64,000 bases of DNA. It comes from Dendrolimus kikuchii (Eukaryota > Arthropoda > Insecta > Lepidoptera > Lasiocampidae). The notes beneath the pieces are model-generated. The model saw only the letters and a list, made by a program, of their open reading frames with translations, searched no databases and was not told the origin of the DNA. Location: contig CM034395.1 in the NCBI GenBank assembly GCA_019925095.2, positions 15,174,213 through 15,238,212 on the forward strand, read 5' to 3'. This document shows positions 36,609 through 48,407 of the stretch, one piece after another; within the stretch, counting starts at the first letter, position 1; each line of letters opens with the position of its first letter. Made by a program: the position numbers and the translations under genes.

Positions 36609-37214
36609 TTATTATATTTAATTCATGTTCTATTTTATATTGGCAGGGAACTTTTCCAAGGTAAATTGAACAGCAATTGGTTTTCTACTTTTTAACCGAC
36701 TTCAAAAAGGAGGATATTCTCAATTCAATTGTACATTTTTTTATACTTGTTACACAATTTCTGCGTCAATTGTGGACTGATTCTCATTTTTGTTTTATTC
36801 GAAAGAGTATACTCCTAGGTGGTCCCTTTGTCACCTAGTAAGGATTTGATGAGTGGATCCCAGAGAAATCGAGAGCAACCCTTATTGAAGAGTGCTGAGC
36901 GGCGCTTCAAAAGGCGAACTTATATACTCGTGCTAGTAATACAATTCCTACAGGCGCTTAGTATATTATTTCTAGAACTATTAAGTATTTGTGCAAATAA
37001 AAACAAGTTTTTAAAAGTGAAACTTCTTTAGAATCATTGTGATTTGAAACTCGATGAAACGAAAATAAAACGACACTAAAAAGAGATATTTAATAATTTA
37101 AACATTATGCTCGTAAATATAGTTGGTTTTTTTTTTTTGTATCATAAGCGTCTCGTAGTAATTTGTTCAAAGTGAAAACCTGAATAATATGTGTTATAAT
37201 AAATATATCTTAAA
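36609..37214. other. Spacer between the two head-to-head H2 elements
   Basis: About 606 bp of single-copy-looking DNA. It includes ttttaaccgacttcaaaaag gaggata, a widely dispersed lepidopteran repeat word, at about 36688-36716. A 70-codon frame at 36819 shows no motif. Confidence 0.5.
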
Positions 37215-37249
37215 TCCATATTAATATTATAAATGCGAAAGTAACTCTA

Positions 37250-37282
<33 letters not shown>

Positions 37283-39247
37283 TCCGTTTTCACGTAAAAA
37301 CTACTGCACCGATTTGGCTGAAACTCAGTATATATATATTTTCGATGCCGAGAATGAACATAAGATACTTTTTATCCCGGAAAATGGGATAGTTTCCGGG
37401 ATAAAAGTATATTTGTCTCTCTGTTTGTTATCCTTTTATGGAAAGACTATTGGACCGATTTGGCTGATACTCGGTACATATGTAATTTGAATACCGAGGG
37501 TGGCCAAGGGATACTTTTCATCCCGGATACTGGGATAGATTTTGGGATAGATTTATGTAAAGTTTATCCCGGAAACTAGGATAGGTTTTTTATTTGTGGT
37601 TTGCCATTTTCGTCATTTTGTTTAGTTCGGTCAATTTGGTCGTTTAGGTAGTTTTGGTAGTTTTGTTTGGCAGTTTTGGTAGTTGTGGTAGTTTTGCTAT
37701 TTTTGGGTAGTTTATGCTGGTAGTTTTGGTAGTTTCGGTTGTTTTGGTAGTTGTGGTAGTTTTGTTTTGTAGATTTGGTAGTTTCGGTAGATTTGGTAGT
37801 TGTGGTAGTTTTGGTAGTTGTGGTAGTTTTGGTTTGTAGATTTGGTAGTTTCGGTAGTTGTGGTAGTTTTGGTAGGTAGTAGTGGTAGTATTGGTAGTTG
37901 TGGTAGTTTTGATTGGTAGATTTGGTAATTGTGGTAGTTTAAGTAGTTGTGGTAGTTTTAATTGGTGGATTTGATAGTTTGGGTAGATTTGGTAGTTTTG
38001 GTAGTAGTGGTAGTATTGGTAGTTATGGTAGTTTTGGTTTGTAGATTTGGTAGTTATAGTAGTTTTCGTTGGTAGATTCTCTTATTTTGGTAGTTGTGGT
38101 AGTTTGGATAGTTGTGGTAGTTTTGATAGTTGTGGTAGTTTTGGTTGGTCGATTTGGTATATTTGGTTGTTTTGGTAGTTGCGGTAATTTTGATAGTTGT
38201 GTTAGTTTTGGTAGTTGTGGTAGTTTTGGTAGTTGTGGTAGTTTTGATAGTTGTGGTAGTTTTGATAGTTGTGGTAGTTTTGATAGTTGTGGTAGTTTTG
38301 ATAGTTGTGGTAGTTTTGATAGTTGTGGTAGTTTTAGTTGGTCGATTTGGTACATTCGGTTGTTTTGGTAGTTGCGGTAGTTTTGATAGTTGTGGTAGTT
38401 TTGGTAGTTGTGGTAGTTTTGATAGTTGTGGTAGTTTTGGTAGTTGTGGTAGTTTTGATAGTTGTGGTAGTTTTGATAGTTGTAGTAGTTTTGGTAGTTG
38501 TGGTAGTTTTGGTAGTTGTGGTAGTTTTGTTAGTTGTGGTGATTTTGGTAGTTGTGGTAGTTTTGATTGGTAGATTTGGTAATTGTGGTAGTTTTGGTAG
38601 TTGTGGTAGTTTTGGTAGTTTTGACTGGTAGATTTGGTAATTGTGGTAGTTTTGGTAGTTGTGGTAGTTTTGATAGTTGTGGTAGTTTTGGTAGTTGTGG
38701 TAGTTTTGTTAGTTTTGGTAGTTTTGATTGGTAGATTTGGTAATTGTGGTAGTTGTGGTAGTTTTGATTGGTAGATTTGGTAATTGTAGTAGTTTAGGTA
38801 GTTGTGGCAGTTTTGGTTGATGGATTTAGTAGTTTTGGTTGATAGATTTGGTAGTTTCGGCAGTTTTAGTATGTTTGGTAATTTTGGTCGTTTGTGTAGT
38901 TTACACAATATTTATTTATATAAATAAAACTAGAACGGGTTGAAATAAGGTATTAAAGTTTGTATGGGGAACCAATCATTTATCAAGTTTATAGATACAA
39001 AAATTCACAATCTTTAAAAAAATGCGACTTTCGCTCGATCTATCTGTCTGAATACCGAAAATGGACATAGATTCTATTCATCCCGGTATATTGGATAGTT
39101 TGCGACATAAAATGAAGTAAATCTTCCGAGGGCAAATAGCACCAACATAAAAATACAATACAATATATCCTGTATTAACGCCTGCTCTTAAAACAAGAGG
39201 TACGCACTAGAGTTTGACGCGCGGCGGAGCCGCGGGGTAAACTCTAG
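37215..39247 (+). mobile_element. Helitron-like element, family H2, copy B, filled by a minisatellite
   Basis: Starts TCCATATTAATATTATAAAT, followed by gcgaaagtaactct and (gtct)n, then paired cccggaaa/tttccggg blocks. It ends with the hairpin gcgcggcggagccgcgg, then gtaaactCTAG|T. These are strong Helitron termini. The element is flanked on both sides, with no gap, by the 19-nt direct repeat taataaatatatcttaaat (37197-37215 and 39248-39266), which is unusual for a Helitron. Confidence 0.8.
37640..38905. repeat. Minisatellite array, 18-bp unit, inverted relative to array A
   Basis: Tandem tggtagttgtggtagttt with variants (tggtagttttgatagttg, gattggtagatttggtaat). It is the reverse complement type of the 34742-36240 array. 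A minus-strand frame of 284 codons (TKTTTTIKTTTT type) runs through most of it and is a repeat artefact. Confidence 0.95.
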
Positions 39248-39276
39248 TAATAAATATATCTTAAATATGTAATATA

Positions 39277-40658
39277 CTAGAGTTTACCCCGCGGCTGCGC
39301 CGCGGGTCAACCTTTAGTGCGTGTCTCTTGTTTAAAGAGCAAGTAGTACAGGTTACATTGTATTATTTTTTTATGTATTTGCCCCCGAAAGATTCACTTA
39401 AAAAACGGAACAGACAGACAGACAGAGTTACTTTCGCATTTATAATATTAATAGGGATTAATAGGGACATTAAATATTAATAGGGATAGGGGTTAATTTT
39501 TATTATACCTATAAACTTGAGAAATGATTAGTTTCTCACTAACACTTTCATTTTAGTTTTATTTTTACGATAAAAAGTGTGGCCAAAGTGACCAAAATTG
39601 CCTAAATGACCCAAAATTACCGAATTGACTGAAATGGCCAAAATGACCAAAAAGGCCAAAATGATCAAAAAGGCTAAAATGACCGACATGGCCAAAATGA
39701 TCAAAAAGGCCAAAATGACCGACATGGCCAAAATGATCAAAAAGGCCAAAATTACCGACATGGCCAAAATGGCTAAAATGACCAAAAAGGCCAAAATGGC
39801 CGAAATGGCCAAAATGGCTAAAATGACCAAAAAGGCCAAAATGAGCGAAATGGCCAAAAAGGCCAAAATGACCAAAAAGGCCTAAATGGCCAAAAAGGCC
39901 AAACTACTGAAATGGCCAAAATGACCAAAAAGACCAAAATTACCGACATGGCCAAAATGGCTAAAATGACCAAAAAGGCCAAAATGACCGAAATGGCCAA
40001 AAAGGCCAAAATGACCGAAATGGCCAAAATGACCGAAATGGCCAAAAAGGCCAAAATTACTAAAATGGCCAAAATGACCAAAAAGGCTAAAATGACCGAC
40101 ATGATCAAAATGACTGAAATGACCAAAAAGGCTAATTGACCGAAATAGCCAAAATGACCAAAATGGCCAAAATGACTAAAATTACCAAAATGAACAAAAA
40201 TGCCAAAATGACTGAAATTACCAAAAAGGTCAAATGACCGAAATGGCCAAAATGACTAAAATAACCGAAATGGCTAAAATGACTAAAATGGCCAAAATGA
40301 CCAAAACTTCCAAATTAACCAAAATAAATAAAACGGCCAAAGTGACCGAAAAGGCCAAAATGAAAAGTATCCCATGTCCACCCTCGGTATTTAATTCACA
40401 TACGTACCGAATTTCAGCCAAATCGGCCCATTAGTTTTTCCGTAAAAGCATAACAAACAAATAGACAAATATATTTTTATCTCGGAAACTATCCCATTTT
40501 CCGGGATAAAAAGTATCCCATGTTCATTCTCGGCATCGAAACTATATATATACTGAGTTTCAGCCAAATCGGTCCAGTAGTTTTTACGTGAAAACGGAAC
40601 AGACAGACAGACAGACAGACAGACAGAGTTACTTTCGCATTTATAATATTAATAGGGA
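39277..40658 (-). mobile_element. Helitron-like element, family H2, copy C (chimeric)
   Basis: The minus-strand 3' end (CTAG rc at 39277, GC hairpin beside it) and the 5' end at 40658 (TCCCTATTAATATTATAAAT) are both present. Inside, a second inverted 5' end at about 39405-39457 makes 39277-39457 a nearly complete miniature copy by itself. The remaining body resumes with the H2 sequence ttattatacctataaacttg. The element thus appears to be a miniature copy joined to, or inserted in, a larger one. Confidence 0.7.
39590..40370. repeat. Minisatellite array, 9-bp-period unit of a different sequence
   Basis: Units such as ccaaaatga, ccaaaaagg and ccgaaatgg alternate. The period is still 9 bp, and accaaaatg compares with accaaaact of arrays A and B, so both array types may derive from one ancestral 9-mer. 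The MAKMTKKAKMTD and ILAFLVILA frames are artefacts. Confidence 0.93.
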
Positions 40659-40875
40659 TGAAATGTAAAATTTTGCATTAAAATGTAAAATATTTTTTGA
40701 GCTTGGTAAAAATAATAAACCTTATAATTATGCTAATACTGATAATCTATATTTATCTCATTGTATCGTAAGCTACTTTTCTGAAGTATTACTTCTGCCG
40801 TGTGTATTGCACACACGTTTAAAAAAAAAACAAATCACGCTTCATACTCAAAAGCAAATATAAATGTCTACAATA

Positions 40876-40966
40876 TCTTGAAGTCGGTGCGAAGTAAATC
40901 ATAAAAAATACTATAGTTTGCAGTTTGTTGTTTTTTTATATTTTAACTGGCACCGACTTCACGATG
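40876..40966. mobile_element. Short fold-back element with aagtcggtgc ends
   Basis: ttgaagtcggtgcgaagt at the left and ggcaccgacttcacgatg at the right form inverted ends about 70 bp apart. The word ACCGACTTC also occurs in the 36.7-kb spacer repeat. Confidence 0.5.
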
Positions 40967-42942
40967 TTGCAGAAAATATTTATTTTATGCTTTTAGTTAC
41001 TTTTGAAGTTAGTTTTGTTGTTTGTTATTTTTTTCCAAATGCCTAATGTCCCTAGAAAACAAATCTCTTTGTCTTTTGACCTTATAGTTTTAATAATAGA
41101 TTGTTACACGAGAGGTGAAAGTGACCTATTTAGGCATGATATAGTTTGAGGGTGCTAATACTTCGGGTGCCTAAATAGACCTTTAACTCAAGGTTAACAC
41201 TCTGTTTTTTTATTTCAAATATGAGAAAAGGAAAATAAAAACTGATAAGTTTAACAAATAACTACGTCTCTAATGAAATCAGGCGTTAAATCCATGTCTA
41301 AACTGATGACTTCATTTAGTACGTCACATATGAAACGTCATGTAAATTTCTTTTTCTGTTGCATTCTTCCAGCCAGTAATTTTTTGATTTGATTGTATTT
41401 TTATCAAATTCATGTAAATTAAATAATAATTTCGTGAAAAGTAATTAATAAGCATAAAATAATGTTACAAAATTATTGATATTTTTTTATTACAATTTAT
41501 GTCGCTATTTACACGGACTATAAAAAAATTGGGACATGAGTTGCATGGATTGTATCATCTATGGTTCGCATAGTTTTAAAAAAAATTGACAGCAGGGAAA
41601 ACCGTTTCACAGGGGTGAAAAGTGCTATTTTCATCCCTGTGATCAGACAACTCCAAGTATACTTTCAGAATATGAGAAATGAAAAATGTGTTACTGGCTG
41701 ATATTATAATATAGCCTTAAATCTGAGATGAGGTATTTTCCAATGTTTCCCCTATATCAAGTCTCTCTTCTCATAGAACCTTTTGGAAAAGGCCTCTGGC
41801 TCATGCCAGTGCAGCCTGTGTAAAGCTACTGGCTGATATTACCTGAAATGAAATAAAAACATCACTTTAACATCGGATTTTCATGCACTTTTTCTGTCAA
41901 TCTATAATAAATTTAAAATAATATAGCATCTGTCAGTTTCAGCGCGGGGTTGTAAACTTGTAGTGTGGATGGCGTGCCTATTAAAGACTACGCGCCCGTA
42001 AGCTACGTGGTTACGTAAGCCGCGTAACGGGCCGGTCGTTGACACCGCGGCGACCTGCGCGGGCGCCTGTCATCGCCCTACTCGTAATAGAGGAGAGATT
42101 GTACAGACAAGCAACTACATTGTTATTGTAACATTTATGAGTTTTGGTTTTATGATACTTTATTTGCTTCATAGTACAGGATTTAATTTATACAAAAATA
42201 TCCATGGTGGTTTTCTTCTTCGTTGTCCATTAAAAATGACGAAGGGGTTAGGACCTCGAGGCCGAGGCTCGAAACGTCTTTGCCCCGGTTTCAACTCAGC
42301 GGGAAACGCGCCGTTAGCGGAGTTCAGAGTCGCTGGAGCCTTTCCACGTGAAAGTGATCTCTCACTGGCTCTTATTAGCTATTGGGCGTCATCCAATAAC
42401 CTCTGCGAGCTTTCCGTTGGATTCATCTGCAAGTTTGTTGGTCATTCATTGGCATTCGATGGCTACCTCGAGCAATGGGTCGCCGTGCTTTACTATGGGT
42501 CAGTCTGATATTAATTATTATCTACTGATTCCTATATCTTTCCGGCCGATCATTTGCCTTATTATCCGTTAAAATTGAACATAAGCTACATACAAGTAAT
42601 GTCAAAATTCATCCGACGATAAGACAAGGGTATAAATAATAAGGATATAGGAAGGAGCTATAAGAGGGAAGTAAATAAAAATATTTCTGAAGTTCACGAT
42701 TCTGTGGGAACTTGGGAATCAAAAGTATATAAAAACACTCTTCTATTAAAATGCAACGTAATTTAAAAATTCCAATGTATAGATTTCAAATTTCGCACAC
42801 AAACACATATGAAAGCTGAATTTTTATGTAATAAACATTATAAGATTCATTAATTTTTTATAGTTACGATTGTTACTAGACAATTTACACCACAGAGCTA
42901 AGAAAATTGTCGTGCGTCTATTGCCGCGCCACTAATAGAGAC
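40967..42942. other. Unresolved region with two CpG-rich segments
   Basis: About 41940-42090 (ctacgcgcccgtaagctacg, caccgcggcgacctgcgcgg) and 42240-42520 are CpG-rich. In the second a 123-codon plus-strand frame is open (PRGRGSKRLCPGFNSAGN...) with no family I know. Either could be an exon, a regulatory element or an old repeat. A 16-bp direct repeat, tactggctgatatta, occurs at about 41693 and 41828. Confidence 0.4.
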
Positions 42943-43585
42943 GGCAGTGATAACTCCGCGTCCGATTATAAGCCTCGGCGAAAGGCTCTCGTGCGACGAC
43001 CGCGTAACGTCCTCACGGACAGGGTCGACGTTATCACAAAACGGCTGGCCCGGATCAGCCCGCCCGCGGTTAGGACGGCAGGCTGGCAGGCACGGACAGA
43101 CAGACACAGACGGCGGCGTCTCAGGCGCCGCCAATCAAGATCTCTCCACGTCCCTGCGAGGGACGCTAGGAGACATAGCCCCCCCACAGGATAGACTAGG
43201 CGTGTTGCTGGGAAGTTTCTTTCGCCGTTTCTTCTCTCCCAGCCATAACACGTTGCGAAACGGCAGTAAGATAGCGTAGGCCGCCGCAAACCACCGATCC
43301 CGGCCCGCCGGATCCTTCCCCTCGGGCTTTATATTACCCGTCGCCCGTTCTCAATTAGTGCTTTGTGTCGCCCTATGGTGGCCATCATTAAATTCATCCC
43401 CCTCTCATGGCAACAGTTCAGCCGAGGTAAAACTCCTTAGGGAGCTCCCTCGAGCAAGTTGCCCCCCCGGGCTCGAGTGCCTTCGCTTCGCGAAGGCACT
43501 CGCCCCAAAAACCCCGGTAAAGTTGTAAGGTCTTCGGACCAACAACATAAAGTCAAGTCCAATAAAAAAAAAAAGGCAGTGATAA
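42943..43585 (+). mobile_element. Retroposed GC-rich sequence with 11-bp target-site duplication
   Basis: The direct repeat ggcagtgataa occurs at 42943-42953 and again at 43575-43585, immediately after an A-rich tail (aataaaaaaaaaaa). This is the signature of LINE-mediated insertion. The 621-bp insert is GC-rich and contains gtgttgctgggaagtttctt, a segment also found in LINE/PLE 3' ends here. It contains a palindromic tgccttcgcttcgcgaaggc. Overlapping frames on both strands lack domains. It is most likely a 5'-truncated LINE or a SINE. Confidence 0.75.
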
Positions 43586-46212
43586 TACCCGGAATAAACT
43601 TGTGCGATAGTCGCACATCTAAGCGCAAGTGGCCACCAGTTTCAACTCGCACGTCGCAGACAAAACATCAAAAAAGTGAGAATTATGCCTTAGTTGTCCA
43701 GTGATTTGGTATACTAATCAAAGTAAAAATATGACTAAATAATATTCTGGACTATTATATCACAAGTAAGTAATTAAGAGCAAGTTTTAGCTTATCAAAA
43801 ATGTGAGCCAAGGTTATTTTGAAACACAAAATCTCAACCGAGCTTAAGCCACAATTCATCAGTGAATGCAATAGTGAGGTGACGCGTGGGTTGGCATCAA
43901 TCATATCGATAGTGCATGTTATCCAGGTATCCATGAAGTACTATACCAACGTATTTTTGATTTAAAAGTTTGAATTTGTTATACCCAATAAGGGTATAAG
44001 TGTTTCATAAAGTATGAAAATTCAAGTAGGTAAGAGGTAACTAATTATGATATTAACTTTTGTTTCATAACCTGTTATTTTTAGGTTTCCTAAGGATCCT
44101 TACTTAAAAGATAAATGTATATTAGCGATTGGAAAGTATAACTTGATTCTTCAAAAACATGATACCATTTGCTCTATCTTGAAGCTGGAAGTTTCAAAGA
44201 AATTAGTACTAAGACACATTTAACTTCTGAAGCTATTCCGACATTAAAACTCCACCCGCTTCTTAACAAGATATAAATTTATCTTTTTGTAATTGATTTG
44301 GGGAGATAGAATAGTATAAATTATTTGCCAATGTTGTAAAAATTATGTATCGTTTAGTAGTGTACTCAATTTAGGAGGTATGAAAGCCTAAACCAATTTC
44401 TTGTCATGAAATAAATATCGATAAAAATATCGACACGATTCGCAGCACATTAAGGACCAGATGGCTGATGTAAGTCTAATAGATGGGTGTAGAAACGGTG
44501 ACACCCATTAGCAGATTCAGTTTGTATGGAAAGTATTGCCATGCCATCTCTATTAGGGGCATCACGGCGGGGAGAGAGAGGGGGGGGGGTGTATTCTCTG
44601 CTCTATGATTTACACAGATTAAAATTGTGCCTACATTAGCTTCAATGTAATAATGAAACATTACCATAGTACCATGTATTGATGTATGATATTAGTTTTC
44701 TGTGTTGCTATTTAATCTATGCCAGCAGCCTCTAGGATGTGTTTCGTTCTCGTTAACAGATCTGCCCCGTGCTCTGTGGGACGCCAAACAACGTGACGTT
44801 TATGGCTATTATTATGGCCATTGTGGATACCGACGGCGTCTTACACGTAATTGGTCATTAATTTATTTGATATAAGTATTTTATTTAAATGGATAGAGTA
44901 GCAATCTTATGTAGTATGCAGGCAGGTATTACGTAATGTTTTATAATTTGTTTTGAGCTTTTAGGGTAAATATATTTTACTGATTGAATTTTCACAGAAA
45001 ATGGTTTACCACGTGGGTTTGGTTAACTTATTTAAATTTTTATTCCTTAAATCCTCCCTAGTCGAAGAGGATGGATAGTATACCGTTTAAGTTTATCCAA
45101 CGCAGATTATAGTTCATATCTCGCTAATGTCATTTACTATCAATGTGAGGTTATTAGGGACATTATGTATATTTCCTCAAAAAATTCCCAATTTGTGCAT
45201 AATACCTAGTCGGGATTTAAATCCACGTATGTGCGTGAGACGTAGGCGCCTTAGATATCTCATTATTTTTCGCCATTATACATACTTTTTTAACAATTTT
45301 TACCTAAAATTTAACTCATAAAGTTTCCATTGAAAGCCGTCCGTTCCTTTCCATTAAGCCGTTGTGTACCTTAATTGAGACATACTTTGAGATAGACTGA
45401 CTATATTTGGTATAGATGTAAATTCGATTCTGTAGACTGATAACGCCGCGGATATTCCATCTTTAGATAATGACGCGGGTGAAATAGCCTAGTAATTAGT
45501 TTTTATTAATTTATATATTTTTAATGGCATAAATGTGTTTCTGAAAAAAAAAGAAATTATTATTATTGTTACTTATATATTTTGAAATCACACACATATA
45601 GTTCAATTTTATTTATTGGTATAAATTTCGTATTTATCTACTTTTGACAAAGGCGATGATACATAGTTTTAATGCCGGAATGTTATATAATGTCTGCGGT
45701 ATTACATATCAACCGAGAAATTTAAGCAAGCAACGTCACGTAATAAAATCTAGTCATTTAAGTATTTTGTTATTTAGAATAGAAATACCCAAGAATACTA
45801 ACCAATATTTACCTATATACATATTATCACGCTTCCTTCTCACTGAGGTAGGCAGATTCGATGAATCGTCACTTGCTACGATCCTAGCAAAAAAGTTTCA
45901 ATTCATCTATTTTCATTCATTTCTTCATACATGCTCGTTTATTTGGGGTGCTTTTTACCTGACCTTTCTTTCACTCTTCTCTTATTCAACATACCATCTC
46001 AAAATCATTTATTGAGAATGATATCATATTTTGATAAAGCTTTCAAATGTTTTAGCAAGTACAATAAATAAATACATTAGTAAATGTCTAAGAAGACAAT
46101 AAATGCTTATTTATTTAAATAAAAGAAATAATTAAAAAAAAACAAAAATCTGACTGCAAAAAAGACAAAAGTAATATACTAAAAAGATTGAGAATGGAAA
46201 AAAATATTAAAA
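43586..46212. other. AT-rich stretch, no supported gene
   Basis: A 123-codon frame at 45644-46015 is open but Ile/Leu/Phe/Tyr-rich with no clear signal peptide or domain, so I leave it uncalled. A G-rich run lies at about 44570-44590. Confidence 0.4.
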
Positions 46213-46469
46213 TCTTATACTAATATAGTAGAAAGCTGAAGAGTTTGTTTGTTTGCTTGAACGCGCTAATCTCAGGAATTACTGGTCTAATTTGAATAAT
46301 TCTTTCAGTGTTAGATAGCTCATTTATCGAGGAAGGCTATAGGCTATATATCATCACGCTAAGACCAATAGGAGCGGAGCACCAATAAAGAATGTATCAA
46401 AATAGGGGTTTTTTTAACTTACTTTTTTTAAAACTATTTCACGCGGACGAAGTCGCGGGCAGAAGCGAG
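46213..46469 (+). mobile_element. Non-autonomous Helitron-like element, family H3
   Basis: Starts TCTTATACTAATATAGTAGA, then gctgaagagtttgtttgttt, gaacgcgctaatctcaggaa and ggctataggctatatatcat, and ends gaagtcgcgggcagaagCGAG|T, a mutated CTAG. This is a very common lepidopteran family. Confidence 0.8.
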
Positions 46470-48027
46470 TATATATATATATGTATATATGTCCTTTTTT
46501 CGTTGTTACACACTAATTTTAGCATTGTACTTTTAATTTGTCTCTTATAATGTTATGGTGTAGTAACTGTTAACGAACCAAATAACTAAATATCTGTCTC
46601 CTATGACGCTGATGTCATCACTGGTGATAATCTCTATAAAAATTAAATAAAAAAAAAAACAATGACATTTGTTATGTTTTTAAATTGCACTGTTGACTTG
46701 TTTTGAAAAAAACATTTGTCGATAAATAACTAAACGATAATCAATAAATAAATAACGGAGGGAACTCCGCGCTAGGCGGAGGCGTGCCACCGCGCCGTAG
46801 GCTTCTCGAAGCAGTTGTTAAAAGGTACTTCAATTGATTTCCGCATTGTGCTGCGCGCGCGCACCCGTCATCCGATTGGGTGCGCGTTAGAATTACGGCT
46901 TATGCCGTTTTCTATATACATAGTACGATAGATTTGCATACCTAATACTAGAGCAACAGCAATTTGTATGCTTCTGTTAGATGTATTTACAAATTTACGA
47001 GTTAGAACTTTATTTTAAATATATAACATGCTCCAATTCATGACAAAAAAAAATCTAAGTGAAGAATAAGGTTTTAAAGCCAACACCAATTAGTAGTATT
47101 TTTTGGAAAACAACTTTGAAGATGAAGATTTATATTTTTACTGTTTACTATTTGTTGTCCATTATTTTGTAGTTTATGAATAATCTAATATTTTCGTCTA
47201 TACTGTTTCCTATTTATGGTTGGCTTTCTTTTTCTGATGAAACATGTTTATAGACAATAGCAGTTTTGTTCTTACATTACATCAATTATTTTGATATCAG
47301 AGACAGATACGTCAATTTCATTTATTGCTTAAATAAAAGTTATGTTTGTTATACATAAACTATATTTTAAGGATTGTTCTCTTTGTTTTTGTACAAAATA
47401 TTGTCAAATATAATATTCAATCTTTTGAATGTGTCTACCGAACGTAGTCAGTTCACAAAGATACTTAACGGTAATACCTGTACATAATTGATGGCATCGA
47501 CTGAAAAAAAAAGTAATGGCTACAATACCGCAGTTACAAAATTTGATTAGCGGAATAGTCACGTCGGAATTCATCTATAGATTTTATACGGATTGTGTGA
47601 AAGATCGGAGATGGATGCGGCATTGCAGCAATAATATAAGAAACGTAGTACAGTTTATTTTTTTTTTGTTATTTTTCTTATAGTCATTAATGTAAACAAT
47701 TTTACTGTTGGGTATAAAAAAATAACTAAAGTTTTACAGGTATGGAATTGAAAATAATTATTGAAAATTTTATGTAAATAAACAATTTTTAACGCATTTA
47801 AAAAGTTTCATAACCTATGCCACAAGTCATTGTATATGTCATAAATAAATTGTTATTATAATGGTTTAATGGTTAATGGTTGGATTTACTTGTAAATTGT
47901 ATAAAAATTGTGTACAATTAAAGCAGATACATGCTGTGAAGTATTAACTGTCATTTAACAGTGAAAAAAGTTAGGGTAGTTTGTTAAGTCATCATCATAA
48001 TAGTGTTAGTCTTGTATGAATTTATTT
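46470..48027. other. AT-rich stretch with a CpG-rich segment at about 46755-46905
   Basis: The segment ggaggcgtgccaccgcgccg and ctgcgcgcgcgcacccgtc stands out. No gene is visible; a candidate conserved regulatory element or old repeat. Confidence 0.35.
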
Positions 48028-48332
48028 GTACAGGATCGGAGAAAGAATACTAATCCCTGCCGACGTTCCGGCGGCTTCTCCTACGAAGCGAAAAAACAAT
48101 CCACACCCACGTGGTAGAGCATTTGCCCGACTGGTCGATCAACACTCCTAGCCTAGAGTATGCAGTCACAATAATGTTCAGTTATGTTCTGGAAATAGTG
48201 GCCAGGTTTGAGTCCCCATTTTGAGACCAGCAACATATTGGTAACACCTCTCGTGTTGCACACGTCCATAGGCGACAGTAACTACTTTCTATCATGTGGG
48301 CTGTGCTGTCTGTTGTTCTCCAACAATAAAAC
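48028..48332 (+). mobile_element. SINE-like element, family S1, diverged full length
   Basis: Starts gtacaggatcggagaaagaa and ends gttctccaacaataaaa. Substitutions are spread throughout, making it one of the oldest S1 copies. It retains aggtttgagtccccat, the best B-box-like match in the family. Confidence 0.68.
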
Positions 48333-48407
48333 AGAACTACACAGTAGTTCACGAATCAAAACCCCGATAAATATTGGCTTGTTCACATTAACATGGAACA
48401 CGTACAC

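Noticed and set aside
38054..38908. 284-codon minus-strand open frame (and 142/110/100-codon frames nearby)
   Set aside because: Lies wholly in the 18-bp minisatellite. The period is a multiple of three, so frames stay open on both strands. No start context, domain or codon signal.
39625..40139. Lys/Met/Ala-rich open frames resembling coiled coil
   Set aside because: By-products of the 9-bp-period array in Helitron copy C.
34742..40370. CRISPR-like regular spacing
   Set aside because: Contiguous tandem units with no unique spacers, in a eukaryotic repeat context.
42907..43289. Overlapping 95-110-codon frames as genes
   Set aside because: GC-rich retroposed insert with frames open on both strands; they cross the target-site duplication boundary.
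45644..46015. 123-codon hypothetical membrane protein
   Set aside because: Composition typical of translated AT-rich DNA, no homologous family recognised, no promoter or transcript support.
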